Source of the DNA: DASWHF01 sp036393295
GTDB taxonomy: Bacteria; Pseudomonadota; Gammaproteobacteria; Acidiferrobacterales; UBA6901
Direction of reading: 5' to 3'
Length of the DNA: 29,091 nt
Assembly (NCBI GenBank): GCA_036393295.1
Contig: DASWHF010000107.1
Location: 1-29,091, forward strand
The position numbers and the translations under genes were made by a program. Under the pieces are notes generated by a model that ran no database searches, was not told the DNA's origin, and saw nothing but the letters and a program-made list of their open reading frames with translations. Each line of letters starts with the position of its first letter. Position 1 is the stretch's first letter. Below, one piece after another: positions 1 through 12,932 of this stretch.

Positions 1-1028
<1,028 letters not shown>

Positions 1029-1152
1029 GGCGCGCACTCTACCACAGCGTCCGTGCAGGCCGGCGCGATTCGCTGGCGTGAAACACACGGCTCCACGATG
1101 AGACTGGATCGCGGAAAATCCTGCTAACTCATTGACGCAAAACGGGCTGGGC

Positions 1153-1175
1153 TTATTCACAGAATCTGTGGATAA
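1153..1175. promoter_or_regulatory. Inverted pair of DnaA boxes
   Basis: TTATTCACA at 1153-1161 faces TGTGGATAA (reverse complement TTATCCACA) at 1167-1175 across 5 bp. Both fit the DnaA consensus TTWTNCACA exactly, and the arms extend to 10 bp with one mismatch. Seen directly; DnaA binding is inferred from the consensus. Confidence 0.65.
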
Positions 1176-1355
1176 AACTGTTGAAGAACTTGGGTCGTTT
1201 GGTCCGCCTCGCCAAAAAAGTGCCGGTTTTCTTGATTTGATTAAAAAATGAACTGGTCAAAAAACATATGATAACCAATATGTTACATTAGATTCCCGGA
1301 ACACTTTTGATATTGCACCAGCGCCAGCGCTGTTCCCGTGCGGATTGCCCCAGCA

Positions 1356-1364
1356 TGTGAATAA
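1356..1364 (-). promoter_or_regulatory. Third DnaA box
   Basis: TGTGAATAA is the reverse complement of TTATTCACA, identical to the box at 1153-1161 but on the other strand, on the far side of the AT-rich tract. Confidence 0.55.
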
Positions 1365-1419
1365 GCGCTTGACGACCGGCCAATCATTCGTCCCAGGCCG
1401 CCCGCGGAGATGTCCGTTG

Positions 1420-1425
1420 TATACT
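1420..1425 (+). promoter_or_regulatory. Possible -10 element of the kinase gene
   Basis: TATACT lies 39 bp before the ATG at 1465, which would give a leader of roughly 33 nt. No convincing -35 hexamer sits 16-18 bp upstream, so this is tentative. Confidence 0.25.
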
Positions 1426-1464
1426 TGCCCGGGTCATGCCCCATCTTGCTTGCAGGAAGCCCGG

Positions 1465-2349
1465 ATGACCCTATGGCCGGCCATCGCCGCGCATATCGCC
1501 GCCGCCACGGGTGAGCCCTTCGCCAACCCCCGGCGCCGCTCGGCCGGGGGCGGCTGCATCAGCTCGACCGAAGTGCTGGAGGCCGGCGGCCGGCGCTATT
1601 TCGTCAAGCTCAACGAGGCCGCCCGGCACGACATGTTCGCCGCGGAGGCCGAGGGGCTGGCGGAAATCGCCGCCAGCCGCAGCGTGCGCGTCCCGGCGCC
1701 GATCTGCCACGGCAGCGCCGCGGGACGCGCCTACCTGGTGCTGGAGCATCTCGAGCTCGACGGCGGCGCGGGCGGCAGTGGCGCGCGTCTCGGTGAGCGC
1801 CTGGCGGCCATGCATCGTCACAGCGCCGAGCGATTCGGCTGGCGCCGCGACAATACCGTCGGCTCGACGCCGCAGGTCAATACCGAATCCGCCGATTGGC
1901 TGGCGTTCTGGCGCGAGCGGCGCCTGCGCTTCCAGCTCGAGCTCGCAGGCCGCAACGGCTACAACGGGGGACTGCAGCGCCAGGGGGACGTCCTGATGGC
2001 CGGGCTGGGCGTCTTCTTCAACGACTATCGGCCGCAACCCTCACTGCTGCACGGCGACCTGTGGGGCGGCAACCACGGTGTCCTGCGCGGCGGTGAGCCG
2101 GTGATCTTCGATCCGGCGGTCTACTACGGTGATCGCGAGGCCGACATCGCCATGACCGAGCTGTTCGGCGGATTCGGCGGTGATTTCTACAGTGCCTACC
2201 GCTCCGCCTGGCCGCTCGACGCCGGCTACCGGGTGCGCAGGACGCTCTACAACCTGTACCACATCCTCAATCATCTGAATTTGTTCGGCGGCGGCTATCG
2301 CGGCCAGGCGCAGCGCATGCTCGACGAGCTGGTGAGTGAGCTTCGCTAG
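1465..2349 (+). CDS. Fructosamine/ketosamine-3-kinase family protein
   Basis: The 294-residue protein belongs to the fructosamine kinase family (PF03881), which phosphorylates sugar amines on glycated proteins or small molecules so that the adduct breaks down (deglycation repair); E. coli YniA is a relative. It has a kinase-like fold: N-lobe ATP contact region CISSTEVLEAGGRRYFVKLN, catalytic loop LLHGDLWGGN with Asp198, and the metal motif IFDPAVYYGDREADIAM. The C-terminal LFGGF segment is typical. The ATG at 1465 was chosen because AGGAAG (1454-1459) sits 5 nt upstream and the family begins near here; the frame is open back to 1345 but that extension has no SD and no family resemblance. Physiological substrate unknown. 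It is a single gene ending at a hairpin shared with convergent hemE. Confidence 0.9.
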   Translation: MTLWPAIAAHIAAATGEPFANPRRRSAGGGCISSTEVLEAGGRRYFVKLNEAARHDMFAAEAEGLAEIAASRSVRVPAPICHGSAAGRAYLVLEHLELDGGAGGSGARLGERLAAMHRHSAERFGWRRDNTVGSTPQVNTESADWLAFWRERRLRFQLELAGRNGYNGGLQRQGDVLMAGLGVFFNDYRPQPSLLHGDLWGGNHGVLRGGEPVIFDPAVYYGDREADIAMTELFGGFGGDFYSAYRSAWPLDAGYRVRRTLYNLYHILNHLNLFGGGYRGQAQRMLDELVSELR

Positions 2350-2377
2350 CGACGGGGTGACCCGCGGAAAGCGGAAA

Positions 2378-2424
2378 GCGAAAAAGGGGTCGGAGACGGA
2401 CTTTGTCTCCGACCCCTTTTTCGC
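2378..2424. terminator. Bidirectional hairpin terminator / repeat-like element between kinase gene and hemE
   Basis: Perfect 20 bp arms at 2378-2397 and 2405-2424 enclose a 7 nt loop. The arm core is AAAAAGGGGTCGGAGAC, so the hairpin has an A tract on one side and a T tract on the other and can act as an intrinsic terminator in both directions. It starts 29 nt after the kinase stop and ends 8 nt before the hemE stop. The GGGGTCGGAGAC/GTCTCCGACCCC arms resemble dispersed hairpin repeats of many proteobacterial genomes. Confidence 0.8.
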
Positions 2425-2432
2425 GATGAGAA

Positions 2433-3506
2433 TCACTCTCCCGCGGCGTGGTAGCGCGCGCTGCGCTCGTGCACGGCGTCGACCAGCACCGCGACCTTGT
2501 CCGGATCGACGCCTTGATGGATGCCGTGACCCAGATTGAATACGTGGCCGGTGCCGGGGCCGTAACTTTCCAGGATGGTGCCCACCTCATCGCGGATACG
2601 CTCGGCACCCGCGTACAGCACGCTCGGATCCATATTGCCCTGCAGCGCCACGCGGCCGGCGGTGCGGGCGCGCGCGTCACCCAGATTGGTGGTCCAGTCC
2701 ACGCCCAGCGCGTCGCAACCGGTACCGGTCATGGCCTCCAGCCATTGGCCGCCGCCCTTGGTGAACAGCGTCACCGGCACGCGCCGGCCGTCGTGCTCGC
2801 GCGTCAGGCCCTGGACGATCCTGCCCATGTAGCGCAGCGAGAACTCGCTGTAGTCGCGCGGCGTGAGCGCCCCGCCCCAGGTATCGAAGATCATGACCGC
2901 CTGGGCGCCGGCGGCGATCTGGGCGTTGAGATAGACCGTCACGGCATCGGCGACGGTGTCGAGCAGGCGGTGCAGCAGCGCCGGCTGGTCGTAGAGCATG
3001 CCCTTGATCAGCGCGAACTCCTTGCTCGTGCCGCCCTCGACCATGTAAGTCGCCAGGGTCCAGGGCGAACCGGCGAAGCCGATCAGCGGCACGCGGCCGT
3101 CCAGCTCGCGACGGGTCAGGCGCACCGCGTCCATCACGTAGCGCAGCGCCACCTCCGGGTCGGGCACGCCGAGCCGCTGCACGTCGGCCGCGCTCCGCAC
3201 CGGCCGCTCGAACTGCGGCCCCTCGCCGTCGGCAAAGTGCAGCCCCAGGCCCATGGCATCGGGGATGGTGAGAATGTCGGAGAACAGGATCGCGGCGTCG
3301 AGATCGAAACGCCGCAACGGCTGGAGCGTCACCTCGCAGGCCAGCTCCGGCGTCGTGCAAAGTCGCATGAACGACCCGGCCTTCTCGCGCACCGCGCGAT
3401 ACTCCGGCAGATAGCGTCCGGCCTGGCGCATGATCCAGATCGGCGTCACATCCACCGGTTCGCGCAGCAGCGCCCGCAAGAAACGATCGTTTTTGAGTTC
3501 GGTCAT
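2433..3506 (-). CDS. hemE: Uroporphyrinogen decarboxylase
   Basis: HemE removes four carboxyl groups from uroporphyrinogen III to give coproporphyrinogen III in cytoplasmic heme synthesis. The 357-residue product is full length (family about 355). Diagnostic segments are PIWIMRQAGRYLPEYR near residues 22-37, which carries the substrate-binding arginines, ILFSDILTIPDAMG, GFAGSPWTLATYMVEGG, and FNLGHGIHQGVDPDKV near the C-terminus. The start is ATG at 3506, with only a weak SD upstream. It lies downstream of gltBD on the same strand but is separated from gltD by a 151 bp repeat-rich gap, so it probably has its own promoter (TATAAT on the minus strand at 3544-3549). The stop is next to the shared hairpin at 2378-2424. 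Confidence 0.97.
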   Translation of the reverse strand: MTELKNDRFLRALLREPVDVTPIWIMRQAGRYLPEYRAVREKAGSFMRLCTTPELACEVTLQPLRRFDLDAAILFSDILTIPDAMGLGLHFADGEGPQFERPVRSAADVQRLGVPDPEVALRYVMDAVRLTRRELDGRVPLIGFAGSPWTLATYMVEGGTSKEFALIKGMLYDQPALLHRLLDTVADAVTVYLNAQIAAGAQAVMIFDTWGGALTPRDYSEFSLRYMGRIVQGLTREHDGRRVPVTLFTKGGGQWLEAMTGTGCDALGVDWTTNLGDARARTAGRVALQGNMDPSVLYAGAERIRDEVGTILESYGPGTGHVFNLGHGIHQGVDPDKVAVLVDAVHERSARYHAAGE

Positions 3507-3543
3507 TGGGTCAAAAACTCAACGCAGAGGCGCAGAGAGCAAC

Positions 3544-3549
3544 ATTATA
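3544..3549 (-). promoter_or_regulatory. Candidate hemE -10 element
   Basis: A perfect TATAAT on the minus strand lies 38 bp before the hemE ATG, predicting a leader of about 30 nt. The usual -35 position falls inside the GC-rich repeat arm, with no recognisable TTGACA, so an activator or other sigma contact may be needed, or the match is fortuitous. Confidence 0.4.
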
Positions 3550-3552
3550 AGA

Positions 3553-3620
3553 CTGTAGGCGGGGCATCCTGCCCCGCCGTGCCGCCCCGAAGACAGCGGG
3601 GCTGGAAGCCCCGCCTACAG
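3553..3620. repeat. Composite inverted repeat (REP/BIME-like), copy 1
   Basis: Outer arms CTGTAGGCGGGGC (3553-3565) and GCCCCGCCTACAG (3608-3620) are perfect. Inside are two small hairpins: GGCGGGGCA-TCC-TGCCCCGCC and GCGGGGCT-GGA-AGCCCCGC. The same architecture, in inverted orientation, occurs at 25600-25674. Flanking it are imperfect inverted segments of a different motif, ACGCAGAGGCGCAGAGAG (about 3522-3539) and TTTCTGCGTCTTTGCGTC (about 3632-3649), so the whole hemE-gltD gap is nested dyad symmetry. Confidence 0.85.
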
Positions 3621-3657
3621 GAATTTCATTTTTTCTGCGTCTTTGCGTCGGTGGCGA

Positions 3658-5092
3658 TCAACGCGGCAAGTCGGAGTGCCCCATCAGAAACTCGTCGACC
3701 GCACGCGCCGCCTGGCGGCCCTCGCGGATCGCCCAGACGACCAGCGACTGGCCGCGGCGCATGTCGCCGGCGACGAACACCTTGGGCACCGAGGTCGCGT
3801 AGCGCTCCTCGTCCGCCTCGACGTTGCCGCGCGCGTCGAGCGCCACGCCGAGCTCCTCGAGCAGGCCCGGGTGCACCGGATGGGTGTAGCCCATCGCCAG
3901 CAGCACCAGATCTGCCTTGAGCTCGAACTCGCTGCCGGGGATCTCGTGCGGCCGCCACACGCCGGCGGCGTCCTGCTTCCATTCGAGGCGAATGCCGTGC
4001 AGGGCGGTGACCCGGCCGTCCCGGCCGGCGAAACGCTTGGTCGCCACGCTCCACTCGCGCACCGCGCCCTCCTCCTGGCTCGACGAGGTGCGCAGCTTGA
4101 GCGGCCAATTGGGCCAGGTGAGCGGCTTGTGCTCCTGCTCGGGCGGGCGCGGATTGATCTCGAGCTGGGTGATCGAGCGCGCGCCCTGGCGGATCGAGGT
4201 GCCGATGCAGTCCGAACCGGTATCGCCGCCGCCGATCACGATGACATGCTTGCCGGTCGCCAGGATGGCGGCGTCCTCCGGCACCGGATCGCCGGCGACG
4301 CGCTTGTTCTGCTGCGGCAGGAAGTCCATGGCGAAGTGGATGCCGGCGAGCTCGCGCGCCGGCACCGGCAGGTCGCGCGGGTGCTCGGAGCCGCCGGTCA
4401 GCACCACGGCATCGAACTCGTCGAGCAGCGTCTTCGCCGGCAGCGTGACGCCGACGTGCTGGTTGACGCGAAACTCCACGCCCTCGGCGCGCATCTGCTC
4501 CATGCGCCGGTCGATGACGTGCTTCTCCATTTTAAAATCGGGGATGCCGTAGCGCAGCAGACCGCCGATGCGGTCGCTCTTTTCGAACAGCGCCACGGCG
4601 TGGCCGGCGCGCGCCAGCTGCTGAGCGCAGGCCATGCCGGCCGGACCGGAGCCGACCACCGCGACCTTCCTGCCGGTCTTGTGCGCGGCCGGCTGCGGCT
4701 TGACCCAGCCCTCCTCGAAGCCCTTATCGATGATCGCGCACTCGATATGCTTGATGGTCACCGGGTCGTTATTGATGTTGAGCGTGCACGCCGCCTCGCA
4801 GGGCGCCGGGCATATGCGGCCGGTGAACTCGGGGAAATTGTTGGTCGAGTGCAGCACCTCCAGCGCCTCGCGCCAGCGGTTGCGGAACACCAGGTCGTTC
4901 CAGTCCGGGATAATGTTGTTCACCGGGCAGCCGGTCTGGCAGAACGGGATGCCGCAGTCCATGCAGCGCGCGCCCTGCTGGCTCATGACCTCGTCCTGGA
5001 GCGGCAGCGTGAACTCCCGGTAGAAGCGGATGCGCTCGGGAATCGGGAGGTGATCGGGGTCGACGCGCCTGATCTCGAGAAAACCGGTCGGC

Positions 5093-5100
<8 letters not shown>
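3658..5100 (-). CDS. gltD: Glutamate synthase (NADPH) small subunit
   Basis: The GOGAT beta subunit takes electrons from NADPH via FAD and passes them through Fe-S clusters to GltB for glutamate synthesis. The product is 480 residues, a normal length. The N-terminal Fe-S region has Cys46, 49, 54 and 58 in CMDCGIPFCQTGCPVNN and a second set in CPAPCEAAC. The FAD motif VAVVGSGPAGMACAQ is near residue 150 and the NADPH motif VIVIGGGDTGSDC near 285; GDMRRGQSLVVWAIREGR is at the C-terminus. The start ATG (5100) overlaps the gltB stop by 8 nt (ATGggTAA), so translation is probably coupled. The strong pairing with gltB makes a stand-alone oxidoreductase role unlikely. Confidence 0.97.
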
Positions 5101-9736
<4,636 letters not shown>

Positions 9737-10087
9737 CTTGGCATTCCTCGTGATGACTGCAGACAAACGCGATCTGCGTCGAAAAAACCCGTACCAATCC
9801 CTCGCCCGCCTGAATTCGCGGGCGAAAAGGATTCAAGTCTACCCGTTCGGTGGGGGTCCATCAACGGTGGGCGGGGCGCCGACACCTGGGAAAAGCGCCT
9901 TTATCCAGGCATTTACCGACGTGATCGGACCTGCCCACGGACCGGGGAACACACCTGAAAGGCTTGAAAGTCTGCCACGGGGAGCACGGGGGACACGGGG
10001 GAACAAGCTAGGGTTGGCCGTGCCGGGGTTTGCTGACGATTATTCCCCGTGCTCCCCGTGCTCCCCGTGGCTAAGTCTTTCTTATTC
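9737..10087. other. Intergenic region between dgt and gltB
   Basis: No credible gene was found in these 351 bp. The dgt-proximal part is the 9-mer inverted repeat at 9974-10071. The rest should contain the gltB promoter and leader, read leftward, but no convincing -35/-10 pair was identified. Confidence 0.7.
9974..10071. repeat. Inverted repeat built of tandem CACGGGGAG-type 9-mers
   Basis: The left arm (about 9974-10003) is three 9-mers of the form CCACGGGGAG / CACGGGGGA. The right arm (about 10043-10071) carries three CTCCCCGTG units. The arms are nearly perfect complements, differing by one inserted G and one substitution, around a 39 nt loop. It begins 17 nt past the dgt stop. No U-run follows, so it is not a standard terminator, though it could form a long mRNA 3' stem. 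Confidence 0.8.
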
Positions 10088-11227
10088 TCAAGTCAGCTCC
10101 GCGGCGTCGAACAGGCGCTTGTGCTCACGGATGGCGTAGCGGTCGGTCATGCCGGCGATGTAGTCGGCGATCACCCGGGCACCGGAACCCCGGTCGGCCT
10201 CGCGCCGGAAGCGCTCCTGGTCCTGGGGCGGCAGCAGCCGCGGATCGTCGAGGAAGGCGCCGAACAGTTCCTCGATGATCCTGGCGGCCTTGAGGGTCAT
10301 GCGCCGCACCCGGTAGTGCGAGTACAGCTCGCGGCGCAGAAACTGTTTGAGCTCGCGACTCTCGGTCCGCACCGGCTCGCTGAAGGCGATCAAGGACCGG
10401 CCGGCGGCGCGCACCGCGTCGATGTCCTGCACGCCGGCATGGGTCAGCAGGCCACGGCTGTGATCGATCAGATCGACCACCAGATAATTGATCATGCGGC
10501 GTATGGTCTCGTGCACCTGCACGCGCGCCGGCAGGCCGGGGTGGCGGCGCTCGACCTCATCGTGCTGGCGGGCGAACAGCGCCAGGTCGCGCAGCGGCTC
10601 CATGCCGATCAATCCGGAGCGCAGGCCGTCGTCGACGTCGTGGTTGTTGTAGGCGATCTCGTCGGCGAGATTGGCGACCTGGGCCTCGAGGCCGGGCTCG
10701 GTCTTGTCCAGGAAACGCCGGCCGAGCTCGCCGAGCTCGCCGGCGTTCTTGAGCGAGCAGTGCTTGAGGATGCCCTCGCGGGTCTCGAAAGTCAGGTTGA
10801 GCCCGGGGAACTCGGCGTAGCGCTCCTCGAGCACGTCGACCACGCGCAGCGACTGCAGATTGTGCTCGAAGCCGCCGTGGTTGCGCATGCAGGCGTTGAG
10901 CGCGTCCTGGCCGGAGTGACCGAACGGCGTGTGGCCGAGATCGTGGGCCAGGGCGATCGCCTCGGTCAGGTCCTCGTTCAGGCCCAGCGCGCGGGCGATG
11001 GAGCGGCCGATCTGGGCGACCTCGATGGAATGGGTGAGTCGGGTGCGGAACAGGTCGCCCTCGTGGTTCACGAACACCTGGGTCTTGTATTCCAGGCGCC
11101 GGAAGGCCGCGCAGTGCACGATGCGGTCGCGGTCGCGCTGGAACTCGGAGCGGTGCGCCGGCGGGCCCTCCGGGTGGCGGCGGCCGCGCGATTGCTCGGG
11201 GTGGGCGGCGTAGGCGGCGAGCTCCAT
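10088..11227 (-). CDS. dgt: Deoxyguanosinetriphosphate triphosphohydrolase-like protein (HD domain)
   Basis: Members of this family cleave dNTPs to the deoxynucleoside and triphosphate, influencing dNTP pools. The 379-residue protein matches the shorter Dgt-like class rather than the E. coli enzyme of about 500 residues. The HD metal-binding residues are His66 in RLTHSIEV and His95-Asp96 in AHDLGHTPFGH; CAAFRRLEYKTQVF upstream and FEHNLQSLRVVDVLEERY downstream are typical of the family. The start ATG at 11227 is 10 nt after the aroB stop, and its SD (GAGG) overlaps that stop (TGAGG), so it is probably translated with aroB. Nucleotide preference cannot be read from the sequence. Genes of this type follow aroB in several proteobacteria (from memory). 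Confidence 0.92.
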   Translation of the reverse strand: MELAAYAAHPEQSRGRRHPEGPPAHRSEFQRDRDRIVHCAAFRRLEYKTQVFVNHEGDLFRTRLTHSIEVAQIGRSIARALGLNEDLTEAIALAHDLGHTPFGHSGQDALNACMRNHGGFEHNLQSLRVVDVLEERYAEFPGLNLTFETREGILKHCSLKNAGELGELGRRFLDKTEPGLEAQVANLADEIAYNNHDVDDGLRSGLIGMEPLRDLALFARQHDEVERRHPGLPARVQVHETIRRMINYLVVDLIDHSRGLLTHAGVQDIDAVRAAGRSLIAFSEPVRTESRELKQFLRRELYSHYRVRRMTLKAARIIEELFGAFLDDPRLLPPQDQERFRREADRGSGARVIADYIAGMTDRYAIREHKRLFDAAELT

Positions 11228-11237
11228 GCAGGTCGCC

Positions 11238-12323
11238 TCAGGCCGCCTGGCGGCACTGCTCCAGCGTCTCGCGCAGGCGCTCCACCGGCACCTCGCCGGT
11301 GATCACCGCCTGACCCAGCGACTGGAGCAGCACCAGCCGCATCTGGCCGTCCAGCACCTTCTTGTCGACGCTCATGAGCTCGAGCATGCGGGCTGCGCTC
11401 AAGGATGCCGGCGCGCGCTCCGGCAGGCGCGCGCGTCGCATGAGCCGCGCCACGCGCTCGACGGCCGCCGCGTCCAGCCAGCCCAGCCGCCGCGACAGAT
11501 CGGCGGCCATGACCATGCCGGCGGCGATCGCCTCGCCGTGCAGCCAGCTGCCGTAGCCGGTGCCGGTCTCGATGGCGTGGCCGAAGGTGTGACCGAGATT
11601 GAGCAGCGCGCGACTGCCGGCCTCGCGCTCGTCGGCCGCCACCACCTCGGCCTTGTTGCGGCAGGAGCGCTCGATCGCGTGACTCAGCGCCTGCGGGTCG
11701 CGCGTGAGCAGCGCGTCCAGGTTCGCCTCCAGCCAACCGAGAAATTCGGGGTCGCGGATCAGGCCGACCTTGATGACCTCGGCGAGGCCGGCCGACAGCT
11801 CCCGGTCCGGCAGGGTGTTGAGGGTGTCGGTGTCGATCAGCACGCAGCGCGGCTGGTGGAAGGCGCCGATCATGTTCTTGCCGAGCGGATGGTTGACACC
11901 GGTCTTGCCGCCGACCGAGGAGTCGACCTGGGCCAGCAGCGTGGTCGGCACCTGGATGAACGGCACGCCGCGCTGGTAGACGGCCGCGGCGAATCCGGCC
12001 ATGTCGCCGACCACGCCACCGCCGAGCGCGATGACGGTGGTCTTGCGGTCGCAGCGCGCCGCGAGCATGGCGTCGAAGATACGGTTGAGCACCTCCAGGG
12101 TCTTGTGCTGCTCACCGTCCGGCAGCACCACCGGCAGCGGATCGAAGCGCGCGACGCCGGCCGCGAGCCGGTCCAGATACAGCGGCGCGACCGTCTCATT
12201 GCTGACGATCACCACGCGCCGCCCGGCGATGCACGGCACGAGCAGCTCGGGCCGTCCCAGCAGGCCGGCGCCGATGTGGATCGGGTAGCTGCGCTCCCCG
12301 AGATCAAGCGTGATCGTCTTCAT
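11238..12323 (-). CDS. aroB: 3-dehydroquinate synthase
   Basis: AroB converts DAHP to 3-dehydroquinate, the second step of the shikimate pathway, using NAD+ and a divalent metal. The 361-residue product has normal length. Visible motifs are the NAD-binding GGGVVGDMAGFAAAVYQRG, then VPTTLLAQVDSSVGGKTGVN and HPLGKNMIGAFHQP, and the metal ligand region LNLGHTFGHAIE. Its start (ATG 12323) lies 20 nt inside the end of aroK, and dgt follows after 10 nt, giving a tight aroK-aroB-dgt unit downstream of the pil terminator. Confidence 0.97.
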   Translation of the reverse strand: MKTITLDLGERSYPIHIGAGLLGRPELLVPCIAGRRVVIVSNETVAPLYLDRLAAGVARFDPLPVVLPDGEQHKTLEVLNRIFDAMLAARCDRKTTVIALGGGVVGDMAGFAAAVYQRGVPFIQVPTTLLAQVDSSVGGKTGVNHPLGKNMIGAFHQPRCVLIDTDTLNTLPDRELSAGLAEVIKVGLIRDPEFLGWLEANLDALLTRDPQALSHAIERSCRNKAEVVAADEREAGSRALLNLGHTFGHAIETGTGYGSWLHGEAIAAGMVMAADLSRRLGWLDAAAVERVARLMRRARLPERAPASLSAARMLELMSVDKKVLDGQMRLVLLQSLGQAVITGEVPVERLRETLEQCRQAA

Positions 12324-12846
12324 CGTTCCGGAACTCGTTCACCTTGGCCGCCACCTCCCGCGCCACCGTCAGCGGGCTGCGCTGGTCGGTGTCCACGATT
12401 ATATCGGCGGTCGCCTCGTAGAGCGGCCCGCGCCGGGCGAGCAGCTCCTCGATACGGGCGCGCGGATCGGCGGTCTGAAGCAGCGGCCGGTTGCGGTCGC
12501 GGCGGGTGCGCTCGACCAGGATGTCGACGCCGGCGCGCAGATAGACCACGATCCCGCGCTCCTTCAGGGCCGCGCGGTTGGCCTCGTCCAGGATAGCACC
12601 GCCGCCGGTGGCGAGCACCACCGACTGCTGGCGGGTGAGCTCGTCGATCACCGCCGCCTCGCGCCTGCGGAAGCCGGGCTCGCCCTCGATGTCGAAGATC
12701 AGCGGGATGCTGACGCCGGTGCGGGCCTCGATCTCGTGGTCGGCGTCGAGGAACCGCAGCTTGAGGAGCGTCGAGAGGTGGCGCCCGATGGTCGATTTGC
12801 CGGCGCCCATCGGGCCGATCAGGAACAGGTTTCGCCGACCTTTCAT
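12304..12846 (-). CDS. aroK: Shikimate kinase
   Basis: AroK phosphorylates shikimate at the 3-hydroxyl using ATP (fifth step of the chorismate pathway). The protein is 180 residues, the usual size. The P-loop GPMGAGKSTIGRHLS is at residues 11-25; DADHEIE carries the conserved substrate-binding Asp, and FRRREAAV and LATGGGAIL hold further shikimate contacts. The lid region is RTRRDRNRPLL. The start ATG at 12846 lies just after the pilQ terminator in transcriptional order, so aroK either has a promoter near 12870-12930 or is transcribed by read-through from pil. It overlaps aroB by 20 nt. Confidence 0.96.
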   Translation of the reverse strand: MKGRRNLFLIGPMGAGKSTIGRHLSTLLKLRFLDADHEIEARTGVSIPLIFDIEGEPGFRRREAAVIDELTRQQSVVLATGGGAILDEANRAALKERGIVVYLRAGVDILVERTRRDRNRPLLQTADPRARIEELLARRGPLYEATADIIVDTDQRSPLTVAREVAAKVNEFRNDEDDHA

Positions 12847-12871
12847 GGTCGGCTTATGCCAGCCGGACCGG

Positions 12872-12913
12872 AATAAATCAAGGGGCGGGCGGACTATGCC
12901 GGCCGCCCGCCCC
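12872..12913 (-). terminator. Intrinsic terminator of the pilMNOPQ operon
   Basis: Read leftward, an 11 bp GC-only stem (arms 12903-12913 and 12882-12892, GGGGCGGGCGG/CCGCCCGCCCC) with a 10 nt loop is followed by TTGATTTATT. It begins 20 nt after the pilQ stop and precedes aroK. Confidence 0.8.
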
Positions 12914-12932
12914 GGGAAGCGTGGTTCCCGGC

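Larger units (their letters stand above)
1029..1464. other. Divergent intergenic region, AT-rich, with DnaA boxes
   Basis: No gene was found in these 436 bp. The stretch from about 1210 to 1320 is strikingly AT-rich compared with the surrounding GC-rich DNA. It holds three DnaA-box matches (1153-1161, 1167-1175, 1356-1364) and a 7+8+7 palindrome (1263-1284). It must also hold the promoters of priA (leftward) and of the kinase gene (rightward), but neither could be placed with confidence. Confidence 0.8.

Noticed and set aside
1153..1364. The chromosomal oriC itself
   Set aside because: None of the usual origin neighbours (dnaA, dnaN, rpmH, mnmG, parAB) is in the window and only three boxes were found, so calling it oriC would overreach; kept as an origin-like or regulatory finding.
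1345..1464. Forty-residue N-terminal extension of the fructosamine kinase
   Set aside because: No SD precedes it, it runs through the likely promoter, and the family begins at the ATG at 1465 with a good SD.
3553..3620. A CRISPR repeat pair or small structured ncRNA gene
   Set aside because: There is no array periodicity, and a matching inverted copy at 25600-25674 fits a REP-like element better.
9974..10071. Rho-independent terminator of dgt
   Set aside because: The loop is 39 nt and no U-rich tract follows the stem on the minus strand.
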